A DNA stretch of 64,000 nucleotides from Ephydatia muelleri (taxonomy: Eukaryota > Porifera > Demospongiae > Spongillida > Spongillidae): assembly GCA_013339895.1 (NCBI GenBank), contig JABACO010000011.1:1826042-1890041 (forward strand). Reading direction: 5' to 3'. The position numbers and the translations under genes were made by a program. Shown one piece after another: positions 1 through 11,759 of the stretch. A model generated the notes under the pieces. The model did not search any database. It was not told where the DNA came from and saw only the letters and a list, made by a program, of their open reading frames with translations. Numbering within the stretch: the first letter of the stretch is position 1; each line of letters starts with the position of its first letter.

Positions 1-2409
1 GTTATCGCTTGGCTGGTCGTTTTGTCTATATGGAGGGTTCGCTCCTCCTACGATGGTGATGACGTTAGGCTCACGAGCGCGGCCAACAGATACGAGGGTC
101 GCTTGGAGGTCTTCCACAACGGCACGTGGGGAGTCGTCTGCTCCTCCAAGACCGCCTTCAGCTACCCGAGCGGGGACGTGGTGTGCAAGCAGCTCGGCTA
201 CGCTAGTGCCGCCGTGGTGCGCTCCAAGGCCTCGTACTACTATGGCGTCGTCGCCTCCAACACCACGCGGGTGTGGATGGACAACGTGAGGTGCACGGGG
301 AAGGAATCGTCCCTCTTGCAGTGCAGCAGCGACGGGTGGGGAGTTAACCGCTGCTCTGCAAACGACTACGTGGGACTTCAGTGCAATCTAGCCTACCCCG
401 TCAAACCGCTCTCGATGCCAGTTCGCCTCTCGTGCCCAGTCCACAATAACGGCAGCTGTACGGTTTGTCCCGATCAGCGCGGGCCGGAGCCCGGGGACTG
501 CACCGCGCAGCCGGCTGCTCAGGGAATCGTGGAGGCATTCTACAACAATCAGTGGAGAGCAGTCACGTTGAGAGGATGGAACATGAACGCTGCGAACGTC
601 GTTTGCGGGGAGCTCGGCTACCCGCTGGCCCTGGGCATCCCCACGATGCAGGAGCTGTGGCCCAACTTCGACGGCTCGGTGTGCAGCGCAAGCAACGCTA
701 CCGACTCCGACGATTGCAACGCCAGAGCAGTGGCAGAGAACGACGCGTTCAGGAACAGCCACCTCTCCGTATATCTGCAGCCACTGACGTGCACGGGAGC
801 GGAGAACAGACTCTTGGACTGCTACTTTCCGGCTTTTGGCCCCGTCACCAACCCCACGCTAAAGGTTGCCACCGTGACGTGCGGTTTTCAACCTCACCAG
901 AGCTGTCTTGGATCAAAAAACGAGGTTTGTTCTAACTGATTTAAGTTCTGCTTTGACACAATAACTTTCACAAATGCTTTGTAATTTCAAAAAGGGGACG
1001 TCTAGTGTGAACCTTTTAGCATAATAATAAAACCCTGAGGTATTATGTCACAGCGGTGCCTGCTGCAGGCCACACTAATAGTGGAGCCCCATGCAAAATT
1101 GCATGTACCGCTAATAAGCCCCCTCCTCAGCCCCAACAAAAAATAAAGGCTCGTGTTTAAGCGTGCGCATCTCCGTAACCGCGAATGTCTCCTCAAACTT
1201 ATTCAGCATATCAGGAAAGCAAATGGCACCCGTACCTGATTATGAAAAACGATACGCGGAAGCGTTCATGATTATGAAGACACAGATGTTTAATTAAACA
1301 CTAGTTTAAAAAAAAATATTGCTGAGGGCGGAAGGGGGAAGGGGGGGGGGGGGGGGGGGGGGGAGCTTATATGATGGTATAAGTCAAAATACTCTATGGT
1401 GATACAATGTGACTACATCTATATATAGATATGGATGATGATCAGTAAACTGGTTAGTTAGGCTTGGAGGGTCTCTGAGAAACAGGAGATGGAGGCATGA
1501 TGAAAATCAGGGAAGGCTATATGTGATTAGGTTGTCCTTGAGGCAGATGTCCTTTGCATGTTGCACATCATATGCAGTGTGGTTCACTTGCTAGAAACCT
1601 GAATAAATGTCCACCTTTCTTTATTCATCTTTATGTGTAGCTCCTCCAATCTCAGTGCTGTTCCAGGAGCTACTTAAATAGTATATGATGAAGCGACATG
1701 TTCTTCAAAATGTAGTATTGCTGCAGGTGAAATGAAACACCTTGTGTGTACCAAACTCACATAACTTGTTGCATAATCGAAGCTTAGTTTTGACTGAAGA
1801 ACTAATATGCCTGTGGGATAAGATAACCTAAACAGACAGTGCTTGATTCAGATCAAGAGAAACCTAACAATGTTTTGGCCACATCATAATGCACAGTTTG
1901 GCATTGGATGGTGTAGAAGAGTGGTAGTATGCATGCATGTCACCAGCCTTCTGCATCAGAAAAGGTGTCTGAAGCAAATAAGTTTGTACTTCTTCAGGTC
2001 TTGCTAGGCAAAGCGCCTCTTGCTGAAGTAAAATTTTGAGTTTGCAGTGCATGATAGAGCACAACTTCTGGCAATAAGGTACAAGAAGTACTCTTTTTCT
2101 TTACAGTTGCTTTTAAAATTACTTCGGGATACATTCAGCTTATATTTATTAATTACCATTATTAGACATATCGCCTCAGAGGTGCGGCTGTGCCGTGGAC
2201 CGGCCGTGTCGAGGTCAAAAGGAATGGACAGTGGGGCACTATTTGTGATGCTGGCTGGAACAATCTTGCTGCAGGGGTGGTGTGCAGGGCACTCGGATAT
2301 GGGACTCCATCTCTGATAGCTCCGAGTGCCTACTATGGGAGGGGGTTCGGTGTCATCCATTACACCAATGTCAAGTAAGTTCACAATGGCATCGCATGCA
2401 TATACCTAC

Positions 2410-2450
<41 letters not shown>

Positions 2451-2451
2451 G

Positions 2452-2482
<31 letters not shown>

Positions 2483-5400
2483 TGTGTTGTATGTGTGTGT
2501 TGTATGTGTGTGTGCAAGGGCGGATCCAGGGGGGGGCTGGGGGGGCTATAGCCCCCCCTTTCCCGTGGAACACGCCTCTTTTTCTTTTCAACCACGCCTC
2601 TTCAGGTATACGATAATTTCAATAGCTATATGCACGGGCACGCACGTGATAACGTAGCAGCTGTACATAATGGTGGAACCCTCGCTGAAGAAACAGAAAG
2701 GAAGCGCCTCGATCTTGCACTTTTTTCGTACTTGTGAAAATGAATCAAACGATGACGCCTCTCATGTACGAAAACAAGTTGAGGATGAGATATTCATAGC
2801 TGAACCACAACCCTTGCCACAAAGCAGTGGATTCAATCAGCCTTTGCCAGACTGCTGCGAATCTAATGAATCTCCAAATGCTGTCAACATCGATGAGAAT
2901 CCTGATCAACTTGAGTCTAACAGTGCTTCTGCTAATGCAGGTGATGAGTGTAGTAGTTTGCCAGCAATGGGACCGTATGACCGGAGCCTTAAGAACTAGC
3001 TTTTCAAGTGGTGCACTTTCAGATCAGGACAAATACAAGGTCCTTAAGCAATTTGACCAACCACAAGGGTACAGGTTCCCTGCAGTTTCAGAAGGTGGGC
3101 AGTTGAGACGATTTCAAGCCTCTTGGTTTGTGAATTATCCCTGGTTAGCATATAGCAAATCTGAAAATGGTGGGTACTGTGCATGTTGCATGGCATTTGC
3201 ATCATCAATACGTACAGGGGGGAAATTTGGTGCTCTGGTGGAATCTCCACTAACTAAATTCAAGAAAGCTCTGGAGACTCTTGCATTCTCAGCTCTACGT
3301 CGACTTAAACCTTTCTTGAGGACGACAATGGGAGAGAACAGACTTAGTAGTTTAACTTTATTGCATGTCCATAGAAACATAGCAATAGATTTAGAAGACG
3401 CTGTGGATAGATATGCAAGACTACACACACGAAAGCTGCAATTCTTATAAAATCATACTTCGTGGATTAATAGTGCATATAATTTTAGTGCTGCATAATT
3501 TTAGTGCTACATAATCTACCAAAGTGTATTAAAGATGTGAAAATTGTATATAAACCAGGATTGAATACTCAAAAAAATTTTACCCCGGACCCCCCTTTTA
3601 GCCCCCTCTTTTTATTATTCCTGTATCCGCCCTTGGTGTGTGAGTGTGTTGTGTGGTGAGTGTGTGTTGTATGTGTATGTGTGTATGTGTGTGTGGTGTG
3701 TCTGCATACATATCATGTACATGTGGCATGCTGTGTAGTAACTAGTACTAGGGGTGTATGGTCACTTGTATTGCACTTAACCTTTGATGCGCTGTAATGA
3801 AACACTGGGAAAGTCGCTCCCTAATAAGCACACACTGACCTGCATGCTATCTCCCCCCTCCCTTAGGTGCACTGGACGTGAAGGGAGGCTCAGTAACTGT
3901 AGCTATCAGACCGGACTGACTGCACAGAACTGCGGCCATCGTCGTGATGTTGGAGTGGTTTGCAGGACCCCTTACACTGCCTGCTTCCATCCAGAGGTAG
4001 GAGGATGAGGGAGAGAGTCATTAAGTAGCCTCCCCTTATCCTGCCCCACATTCCATATGTTCATAATCCAATGTGTCTCCCCTCTCCTCCTCCCCCCTCT
4101 TGCCACTTCGTGAGACCTTCAAATTTAAAAAACGGTGTATCTACAGAACCATAGATGCTGGTACTAACCTTTTTCAAAGTCAATTTGAACAACCATTTCT
4201 TTCATGATAAATATTCTTGGTTTGCTTCGCTCTCATTGTTTTACATTCTACCACGGCCTGATAACTGATATGGTTTTGTGTGGTCATCATTTCTTGAACG
4301 GCACACACGTATAAAGCAGTCATATGTTCCCTTCTAAACACATCCTAAGCCTTGATCTATGTGATCGCTGTGTATACTTCGGTACTTTAAACACACACCA
4401 TCGGTCTGCCAATTTCAACAAATAAATAACATACTAGTCAGTTCTGAATCATGTAGATGTGTCATCCAGAATGTGTATGCAGAAATTGATTTGACAAAGA
4501 AACTGTACACAGGGTTGAAGTGGTAAGTGTGTTTTGACATGAAGCGGATATGAATTATATTACAACATTGTTTATCGAAACTCCATGCACATGCACAAAA
4601 TTAGTTTCCTGTTAGCTAAATTGTTCAGTGCTGAATATGAGTTCCCTTCAAATGTCTGACACCATTAACTAAAGGTCATCAAGTGGTGGTCATGCCGCAG
4701 CCAAACACTTTGGTTTGGACAGAAAAGCTTGTGAGGAATTGGTTGGCCCAGGAAGAGATGTTACTACTGCCAGTAACATTGCTACAATCGTTACCACAAA
4801 AGCCGCTAAGAAAGGTTTCATGGTGGCTCTTGCTGCAAATGGTGCAGGTGGTAAGCTTCCTGCATTAATAGTTTTTAAGGAGAGAGGTGGGAAGCTTTGA
4901 CCTGAGTAAGTTAGTCGCTAACCTTTCCACCCAATGTAAAAGTGATGGCTGTGGGTCATGGTGGGGATGACGGTGGAAGAGTACCATTGATGGTTACAAA
5001 ACCTATACGGATGATGTAACACCTTCTGCTGGTTGACAATGATAAGGCCCATACAACAGAGCACAGTATTAAGACTGTGTGATCAAATAGCAACAGTGAC
5101 CTTATTCTAATTCACACTGGATGTACACCACTTGTACAGCCAATGGATGTATCCGTGAACCGCCCATTTAAAGCTTGGATGAGAGAGCAATGGGTTTCAT
5201 GGTTCGCTATGCACACCATGCATGGCAACCTGAAGCAGCCAACGAGGCAAGATGTGATAAGCTGCAAGGATTTCAAAGGCATGGGAAAACATAAAAGTAG
5301 AGACCATTGTTGAATCCTTTTTACTTGGTGGAATCACACGGTAGTGAAAACCAAAAGACTTTCAGTTACGTTTCGCATGTAATGGTCGATAAATTAGGGG

Positions 5401-8217
5401 AGACAAGTGATGAAGATGAAGGAGATGGTGTTTCTGAAAAAGAGAATGATGCAGATGATGGAATGAGATGATTTTGATGGTTTTGATTCTGATCAGGCCA
5501 TTTGATAGTGATATGCTAAGAACTGCTGATATTTGTTAATTTATGCATGAATAAGAGTATTTGCACATACACCCTGGCTCCTTCACGTAATGATGTATGC
5601 GTCAACATGCAACGGTGTGATAAAAAAATCAGATACTTAAGTTTCGCTATGCAAGTTTTGAGTTCATGAAATTGGTAAATGCAAGTGAGTTCAAGTCCTT
5701 TTGCCTTTTTTCTTCCAACCAACGATAACACAAATCCCTGCAGACCCCTCTTCGCAAAATGGGGAATATCATTCTACCCATCCGACGATGTGCCCTTCTG
5801 TATGGACACAGCTGTATGGTTGTGGCCACTCCCCTCTTTGTTCATAATCTGCACAATGGGCTCCTACACTTCTTTATAGACATGTTGGCCACAAACAATA
5901 CTTGTTACATCGAATCGACTAAGCACAGGTATTTCAACACGTTATTCAGCCTTTTAGTGTTTGAAAGGAGGAGTGATTTAAACCAGTTTCTTAATTAATC
6001 ATTAGTGCATTGTCAAAATATTTGACCACTTCAACCCTGTGTACAGTTTCTTTGTCGAATCAATCTCTGTATGTGCATTCTGGATAACATGTCTACACCG
6101 TTTGGAACCGGGCTAGTATCGCTATTTATTTGTTGAAAATGGCGGACCGAAGGTGTGTTTTCAAAGTACCGAAGTATACGCAGCGATCACATAGATGAAG
6201 GCATAGAATGTGTTTAGAAGGTTGTTTGCACTATATACACTGTTTTATAGGTGTGCCGTTCGAGAAATATAGCCGTTTGAACCTGCATTAGTTATCAGGC
6301 TGTGGTAAAATGTGAACAGCGAGAGCTAAGCAAACCATTTTCTGTGAGCGAAATTGTTGTTCAAATCGACTTTGAAAAATGTATATTGTTGTATTTTATG
6401 GTAATACCCCACATCATACATAAAAATATACACAGAGACACACATACTGACACACATACAAACACATGCACACATAGATGCACATTTATACATGCAACAC
6501 ACACACATACATATATACGTCCACTCACACATTCACTCACAACGCACACAATGTCCACCACATTTTTATACTATCAAGAATGATTGCCAATAGCCCCTTC
6601 CCTATGTACCAGGCAAGGCTCACCCAGTTCTACGACAGAGACACAAGCTACCCTTTCACCTTCCTTGAGGTGAATGGCCCAAGCGGTTGGGGTAGCCTCT
6701 GCTACAATGACACTCTCAACTCTGTGAGCTTCTCGGATGTGGTCTGCAGAGAGGCCAGCAGCATGTTCTCCTATTCGGTCATGCGTGGGGTGGTCTCGCC
6801 TCCTTACCGGGGTCCCCTGTACAGCGGGAGCATGGCTTGCAATGGTACTGAGTGGTCAGTGTCCAAATGCTCCCAGGACTTGAGTCTCGTGTCTGAAGCA
6901 TCGTGTCCCAATGGACAGACGGTGGTTCAGTGTACCCCAGGTGAGTGTTGTGTGGGATGTAAAATGCAATGTCTGTGTGTGCATGTAGGAGGTATCCATG
7001 CGTGTGAGCGTGTGCAGGTGTGTGTCTGCTGGGTGTGTGTGTGTGTGCGGTGATAGTGCATATGAGAAGGGTGACATCGATCATGTACTGGCTTTGGGGA
7101 TGGGAATGTGGTTTTATCCCATCCACACCCTCAAAATGCGCCCCTCTCTAAACACTCCTTCCCCTCTCCCACAATACACACACATCCAAAACGCACCCCC
7201 CCCCTCCCTATTGATCCAAAAACAGCTCGTCCGGACCTGGTACCAGAGTACACGGTCCTCGAGACGTCTCTACGTCAATACCCGTACCTGGACATCCAAC
7301 CCATCTACAACGTGCGCTGCGCCATGCAGGAGAACTGCCTCGCCCCTTCCGCCTACTCCAAGCCCGACAACAGCTTCGTGAAGCTCCTCCGTTTCAGCAG
7401 CGAGTCCATGAACTGGGGGAGGGCCGACGCCCTCCCCGCCCTCCAGCCCTACCAGTGGACATGGCACGCCTGCCACAACCACTACCACTCCATCGAGAGC
7501 TTTGTGAGCTACGAGCTCTACAGTGCCACCAACGGTTCCCTGATCGCCGTGGGCCACAAGGCCAGCTTCTGCCTCGAGGACAGTGTATGTGCTATGGATG
7601 GCGGGTATGCCAGGTACGCCTGCTCGGCCGGGTCGCAGGGGATTTCCGTGAACTGCGGCGATATGTACGGGAGGTACCTGGACTGCCAGTGGATTGACGT
7701 CACAGACGTGCCCCCCGGGCGCTACTCGCTGCAGTTGCACGTCAACCCAAGGGGGGAGATATTGGAGAGCGACTTCACCAACAATCGAGCTGGGTGCACC
7801 GTGCAGCTGATGGCCAATGGCTACGTGCAGGTGGTGTCCGCTTGCACTCTGCTTGGTGAGCTTTGCGTGCGTGCTAGTGTGGGGGAGGGATCGGTCAGAA
7901 GAGGAGTAGTACCTCGAAGGGGGTGGGGGCAAGGGGAAGGGTCAACTTTTGTTTACTTGAAATGCAATATTTTGTGTTTGGTAGGGCTGAGTTATCGAAG
8001 AACGCTGTGTTTGATGTCAGGATTCGTCGGATTCTGTTGTACTTGCAAAATAGCATGAAGCCATTAATTGTCCAAGGGATGATTCTAAGCAGATGCATGC
8101 TATAGAAGAATTGTATTTTAGGGTGAAAGGAGGGTATAACCAGGGGCGTTTAGGATTCTGGTCAAAACCCTGTCCATGCTGTCTGATCGCATTTTCATTT
8201 ATTCCACAGGGAACTGA
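1..8217 (+). CDS. LOXL2/3/4-like lysyl oxidase, copy A (5' end outside window)
   Basis: Secreted copper amine oxidase that oxidises peptidyl lysine in matrix proteins (family knowledge). Inferred exons: 1-924, 2166-2374, 3867-3996, 6613-6940, 7226-7855 and a tiny last exon 8210-8217 that adds Gly-Asn-stop; all junctions are GT-AG and in phase, giving 742 residues from the window edge. The first residues (VIAWLVVL) look like the end of a signal peptide, so the start codon lies upstream. Domains in order: SRCR1 (about 20-128, six Cys, group A), a long divergent SRCR2 (137-301), SRCR3 split over exons 2 and 3, SRCR4 (422-530), then the LOX catalytic domain. Visible catalytic parts are WHACHNHYHS (copper, about 610-619), Lys642 in GHKASFCLED and Tyr678 in CGDMYG; the Lys-Tyr distance of 36 equals that of human LOXL2. 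Reading through past 7855 would add low-complexity tail, so the splice is preferred. Paralogous to the gene at 56413-63386. Confidence 0.9.
2412..2513. repeat. GT microsatellite, interrupted
   Basis: Nearly pure GT dinucleotides with a few TTG and TATG interruptions, in intron 2 of LOXL copy A directly left of a hAT element. GT repeats resume right of the element (3636-3710), so the element appears to have inserted into the microsatellite. Confidence 0.95.
2515..3635 (+). mobile_element. Internally deleted hAT-type element inserted in a GT repeat
   Basis: The left end CAAGGGCGGAT and the right end ATCCGCCCTTG are exact inverse complements. Both are followed inward by G- or C-rich sequence, the style of many animal hAT elements. 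The element is about 1.1 kb, far too short for a complete copy, and carries joined N- and C-terminal remnants of a transposase. The 8-bp target duplication cannot be read because both flanks are GT repeat. It sits in sense orientation in a LOXL intron. Confidence 0.75.
2670..3450 (+). pseudogene. hAT transposase remnant: TTF zinc finger joined to C-terminal dimerisation end
   Basis: Two overlapping frames, 2670-2999 and 2827-3450, together give a Lys-rich start (about 2670-2740), an acidic linker, then a TTF-type zinc-finger segment (FQASWFVNYPWLAYSKSE followed by CACCMAF). At about 3285 it jumps to a piece resembling the extreme C-terminus of hAT transposases (RLSSLTLLHVHRNIA). The RNase-H-like catalytic core is missing, so it cannot be an active transposase. 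The frame change at about 2990 is either a small indel or an unrecognised intron. Family assignment rests on the zinc-finger pattern, the C-terminal motif and the element ends together. Confidence 0.65.
4170..6381 (+). mobile_element. Pogo/Tigger-like DNA transposon with 355-bp terminal inverted repeats
   Basis: Segment 4170-4524 reappears as its inverse complement at 6025-6381, with frequent point differences and a few small indels, so the arms have diverged since insertion. Between them lie remnants of a DDE transposase on the plus strand. The whole unit is about 2.2 kb and fills most of LOXL copy A intron 3. I cannot fix the exact outer ends or the TA target duplication. Confidence 0.7.
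4675..5475 (+). pseudogene. Decayed pogo/Tigger-like DDE transposase
   Basis: The start, in shifting frames, reads GGHAAAKHFGLDRKACEELV, a helix-turn-helix like those of CENP-B/Tigger proteins. It is followed by a stretch ending GGKLPALIVFKERGGKL. Near 5145-5205 the line VNRPFKAWMREQWVSWF follows a QPMD-like sequence, the usual signature near the third catalytic aspartate of Tigger/Jerky proteins. The end is acidic (about 5400-5470), as is common in this family. Several stops and frameshifts rule out function. It lies between the inverted arms at 4170-4524 and 6025-6381. Confidence 0.6.
6420..6548. repeat. CA-rich microsatellite
   Basis: Imperfect ACAC/ACAT repeats directly before LOXL copy A exon 4. 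Intronic. Confidence 0.85.
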
Positions 8218-8251
8218 TCAACAGCTGTGTGATAAACATCTCTCATCATGG

Positions 8252-8390
<139 letters not shown>

Positions 8391-8597
8391 GTATATTGTG
8401 ATTGATTTTGATTTGCTTTGAATTCTGTTATGGCTTTGTGTGTGGTGTCTCAACGTAAAACGCTCAGGCATCAAAGTTTGGCAATCTGTGCAATGAGACT
8501 TGCGACTGGAAAATGCACCATGACGTAACCACTATACTATTGTAGCTACCAAAAATGTTTGGCACACACTTACGTTTGAGCAAACTGATGAAGATAG

Positions 8598-8770
8598 TAT
8601 ACTCCCGTATACTCGACAATCAGGATGCGGTACTTGAATATTGCTTCAGTACATAGACTCCGATGGATAATCATGAGCGTATGTTTTGCGATACATTTGA
8701 TCCAGAACAGTTCAACTCTGTTGATAGAGAAAGCTGTAGCGATCGCTGGGAGCTTGCATTGTCTTCATTA
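8598..8770 (-). pseudogene. Fragment of the small secreted gene family (copy E)
   Basis: The stretch matches, on the minus strand, the middle of exon 1 of the genes at 25284-26069 and 29653-30429: the first predicted helix and the glycosylated N-terminal part before it. A block equivalent to about 50 bp around the central cysteine is missing, and the match ends at both sides in unrelated sequence. No open frame remains. It lies 14 kb from the main cluster, showing that the family spread beyond it. Confidence 0.75.
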
Positions 8771-9162
8771 ACATAAGCGAGAGTGGCGCTTAGCAATTTG
8801 TGAGGCTTCATTAACCGTGACGCAGCTGCAGATGGATTACATCACGGCTACGCACGTGCCGGTGATGTAATCATAGATATTATGATGTAATCCACCCGCC
8901 ACTGCGGCATACTACAAGGACACAAAACCAACTTTTGAGTCAACCCTGGCCATTTTTTAGCATGTTCAGGGTGAATAGGGCACTGGTAAAATGTGCAGTA
9001 GTAAATATGGTTGTCGTAAGGGGTGGTGTAAGTGGAGCTGATGTAAGAGGTGGTGTAAGTAGAGCTGACACGAGAGGGGTGATGGAATTTGCTACTGAAA
9101 CGGCATTAGTGGAAGCATTTGCAATGCTGATGACAATCACAAGATTCACAACGTAGAAAAAG
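8771..9162. other. Non-genic stretch with a short palindromic motif
   Basis: No gene recognised. Around 8825-8905 the motif GATGTAATC occurs in both orientations (a roughly 70-bp imperfect inverted arrangement), possibly the remains of a small foldback element. Confidence 0.5.
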
Positions 9163-9352
9163 ATGGCTGTGATGTGAGGGCTGTGATGTGAGGGCTGTGA
9201 TGTGACGGCTGTGATGTGACGACTGTGATGTGAGGGCTGTGATGTGAGGGCTGTGATGTGACGGCTGTGATGTGACGGCTGTGATGTGACGGCTGTGATG
9301 TGAGGGCTGTGATGTGACGGCTGTGATGTGACGGCTGTGATGTGATGGCTGT
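9163..9352. repeat. 14-bp tandem repeat, about 13 copies
   Basis: Unit GGCTGTGATGTGAG with G/C variation at position 14. Fourteen is not a multiple of three, yet two minus-strand frames stay open because the unit lacks stops there, giving His/Ser/Thr-rich repeats. I do not consider these real proteins. Confidence 0.93.
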
Positions 9353-10514
9353 TGCTTTCCTTTCTGGCAGCAGCAAGATTTCCTTTTGCATCATCTGTTT
9401 TTGCCTTGTAAGATGAGAGCATATGACATTCATTTAGTAATGTATGACATATGCCGACTGCTTCCATGAATTTACACAGCAAATCTTAGTTATGCATTAT
9501 TTTACTGATACTAGAATGTTGAATTATACTTTCAGACATTACATTCGGAGTATTGCATTGGGCTGGATAGGTGTTTAATTATATGAAAGGCTATGCTGTG
9601 TACACTTACAGAGCTGGCCAAACAAATGGCTGCAGGAAGGGTATCCAACATCCTCCACATATGCAAAACAGAATGGCCATCATGATGGAGAGTGTGTAGT
9701 AGTGATCTCCAAACCACTAGATGAATCACAGTGTTGCTGGTAACTGCCGCAGACTGGACTACAACAACATTTGTTGTGGACTGTGTATGGAGAGAAGTTC
9801 TACTTGACAAACAGCCTGATAGAACCAAGTAATTATTAACATGATGTTATTTCTCTGGTCCAGATTAATAAGCAAATTAGTGTGGTGTCAGACACAGTAC
9901 ATCATTACAATTAGGTCAGAAGATGGCTTAGAAAAATTTGGACTTTGCAAGAAAGCTATAGTACATGCACGTTAAGTGTGCTTGCATGGAAGACTACAAC
10001 TTTGCTTAGCAGTATGAACAAAACTGCTTGAATGGGCAAAAGAGGACACATTTCAATGAACAGTAATTTTTGTGTTGTGTTTGTTGAGAAATTTGATTTG
10101 ATCAGTATGGATATTGGAGGAGGATGTGATACTATGGTATGTTGAATAAAGAATTAGCTTTTCACTATGAACGTGCAACATGCCAACGTTGTATTTTTAT
10201 TGTGTCACTATAGATTATAGAACAGATGGTAGGACAGCATTGAGAGGCAGTATAAAAATATGATTCACTTATGCCGCATTAATTTCGCATTGAATAATTT
10301 GCTATTAAATCTATGCGCGTACATTTTGTATTTTATGACTGTATTTTAATCAATCAATAAAATATTAAATCCATAGGTTTCTTTACCTGCTATTGAGCCC
10401 CTGCTGTGTATTGAGGAGGAGACACATTCCTTCATGGAGGGTAATCCCCCTTGCTGTTGGTGAGGCAGCACCACCATCTGTAGATGGAGCATAGCTTGTT
10501 GGCACGTATCCTTC
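9353..10514. other. Non-genic stretch
   Basis: AT-rich sequence with short unrelated open frames on both strands. No recognisable domain, repeat or element end seen. Confidence 0.5.
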
Positions 10515-11057
10515 CTGCAGGGGTCCTGGGGGTATGCATTCTCCCTGCGGTGGTCCTGGGGGTATGCATTCTCCCTGCAGGGGTCTGGGGGTATACATCC
10601 TTCCTGCGGAGGTCCTGGGGGGTATGCATTCTCCCTGCGGGGGTCCTGGGGGTATGCATTCTCCCTGCAGGGGTCCTGGGGGTATACATCCTTCCTGCGG
10701 AGGTCCTGGGGGGTATGCATTCTCCCTGCAGGGGTCTTGGGGGTATGCATCCTCCCTGCGAGGTCCTGGGGGGTATGCACCCTCCCTGCGGGGGTTCTTG
10801 GGGGGGGGGGGGGGGGGGGTATGCATCCTTCCTGCGGGGGTCCTGAGAGGGTATGCATCCTCCTTGTGGGGGTCCTGGGAGGGTATCATCCTCCTTGTGG
10901 GGGTCCTGGGGGGTATGCATCCTCCCTGCAGGGGTCTTGGGAGTATGTATCCTCCATGCGGGGGTCCTGGGGGTATGCATCCTCCCTGTGGGGGTCCTGG
11001 GGGGTTGCATACTCCCTGCGGGGGTCCTGGGGGTATGCATCCTCTCTGCAAGATTTC
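10515..11057. repeat. 30-bp G-rich minisatellite, about 18 copies
   Basis: The unit core is GGTATGCATCCTCCCTGCGG followed by GGGTCCTGGG, with copy-to-copy changes and a poly-G run at 10801-10820. The period is a multiple of three, so several frames on both strands stay open and imitate Gly-rich collagen-like or Pro-rich proteins. Frequent G runs on the plus strand could fold as G-quadruplexes. No start, splice or domain evidence supports coding. Confidence 0.92.
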
Positions 11058-11249
11058 TCCTCCTTGTGGGGGGTTAAGTTTGGGTGTAACCTCCTTAATT
11101 GTGGACAGACGATTTGTATTGGTTGGTATTCAACTGGAGAAAGTGAGTGTGTGCATGGCAAAAGGACGACAGATATTGTATTAATGATAGAGAAAGGGAG
11201 AAACAATGAATTGCACAGCCTCTGAAGCATGGAATGCAAGGCGTATAAT

Positions 11250-11315
11250 TATAGCAGAATATGCACCTGCACAAGTACAACATTTTATAACTTGTGCAGG
11301 TGCATATTGCTATAG
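11250..11315. repeat. Strong hairpin, about 25-bp arms
   Basis: Left arm about 11250-11276 and right arm about 11291-11315 are inverse complements with one extra base on the left and a loop of about 13 bases. The core is ATATGCACCTGCACAAGT. It immediately precedes the 18-bp repeat array. It may be the end of a small mobile element or a relic of the array expansion. Confidence 0.8.
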
Positions 11316-11324
11316 ATTATGTTC

Positions 11325-11742
11325 CAGAGGGCAGCCCAGATTCAGAGGCAGGTACAGAGGGCAGCCCAGGTACAGAGGGCAGCCCAGGTACAGAGGGCAG
11401 CCCAGGTACAGAGGGCAGCCCAGGTACAGAGGGCAGCCCAGGTACAGAGGGCAGCCCAGGTACAGAGGGCAGCCCAGGTACAGAGGGCAGCCCAGGTTCA
11501 GAGGGCAGCCCAGGTTCAGAGGGCAGCCCAGGTTCAGAGGGCAGCCCAGGTTCAGAGGGCAGCCCAAGTTCAGAAGGCAGCCCAGGTTCAGAGGGCAGCC
11601 CAAGTTCAGAGGGCAGCCCAGGTTCAGAAGGCAGCCCAGGTTCAGAGGGCAGCCCAAGTTCAGAAGGCAGCCCAAGTTCAGAGGGCAGCGCAGGTTCAGA
11701 GGGCAGCCCAGGTTCAGAGGGCAGCCCAGGTTCAGAGGGACG
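11325..11742. repeat. 18-bp minisatellite, about 23 copies
   Basis: Unit GTACAGAGGGCAGCCCAG, changing to GTTCAGAGGGCAGCCCAG in the second half. All three plus frames are stop-free: Arg-Gly-Gln-Pro-Arg-Tyr/Phe, Glu-Gly-Ser-Pro-Gly-Thr/Ser and Gln-Arg-Ala-Ala-Gln-Val repeats. The longest frame (11206-11814) has a start codon but no signal peptide or known domain. A real repeat protein cannot be excluded, but equal openness of all frames argues against selection. Confidence 0.92.
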
Positions 11743-11759
11743 TTAAGGACAAGGTCGCA

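Noticed and set aside
22-24. Start codon of LOXL copy A at 22
   Set aside because: Position 22 is TTG inside a hydrophobic stretch that is already open from base 1; the true start is outside the window.
2282-2657. Cys/Val-repeat proteins across the GT tracts
   Set aside because: Pure microsatellite translation.
7270-7932. 220-codon minus frame opposite the LOX domain
   Set aside because: Shadow of LOXL copy A exon 5, whose sense frame has clear catalytic motifs.
9163-9352. CRISPR-like array
   Set aside because: Units are directly adjacent without spacers, and the genome is eukaryotic; the same holds for the arrays at 10515, 11325, 27660 and 54650.
8940-9482. His/Ser/Thr-repeat protein of 180 codons on the minus strand
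   Set aside because: Most of it is the 14-bp tandem repeat, which is open in more than one frame.
10346-11225. Collagen-like or Pro-rich proteins in the 30-bp repeat
   Set aside because: All result from a stop-free repeat whose period is a multiple of three; no signal peptide, splice or non-repeat domain supports them.
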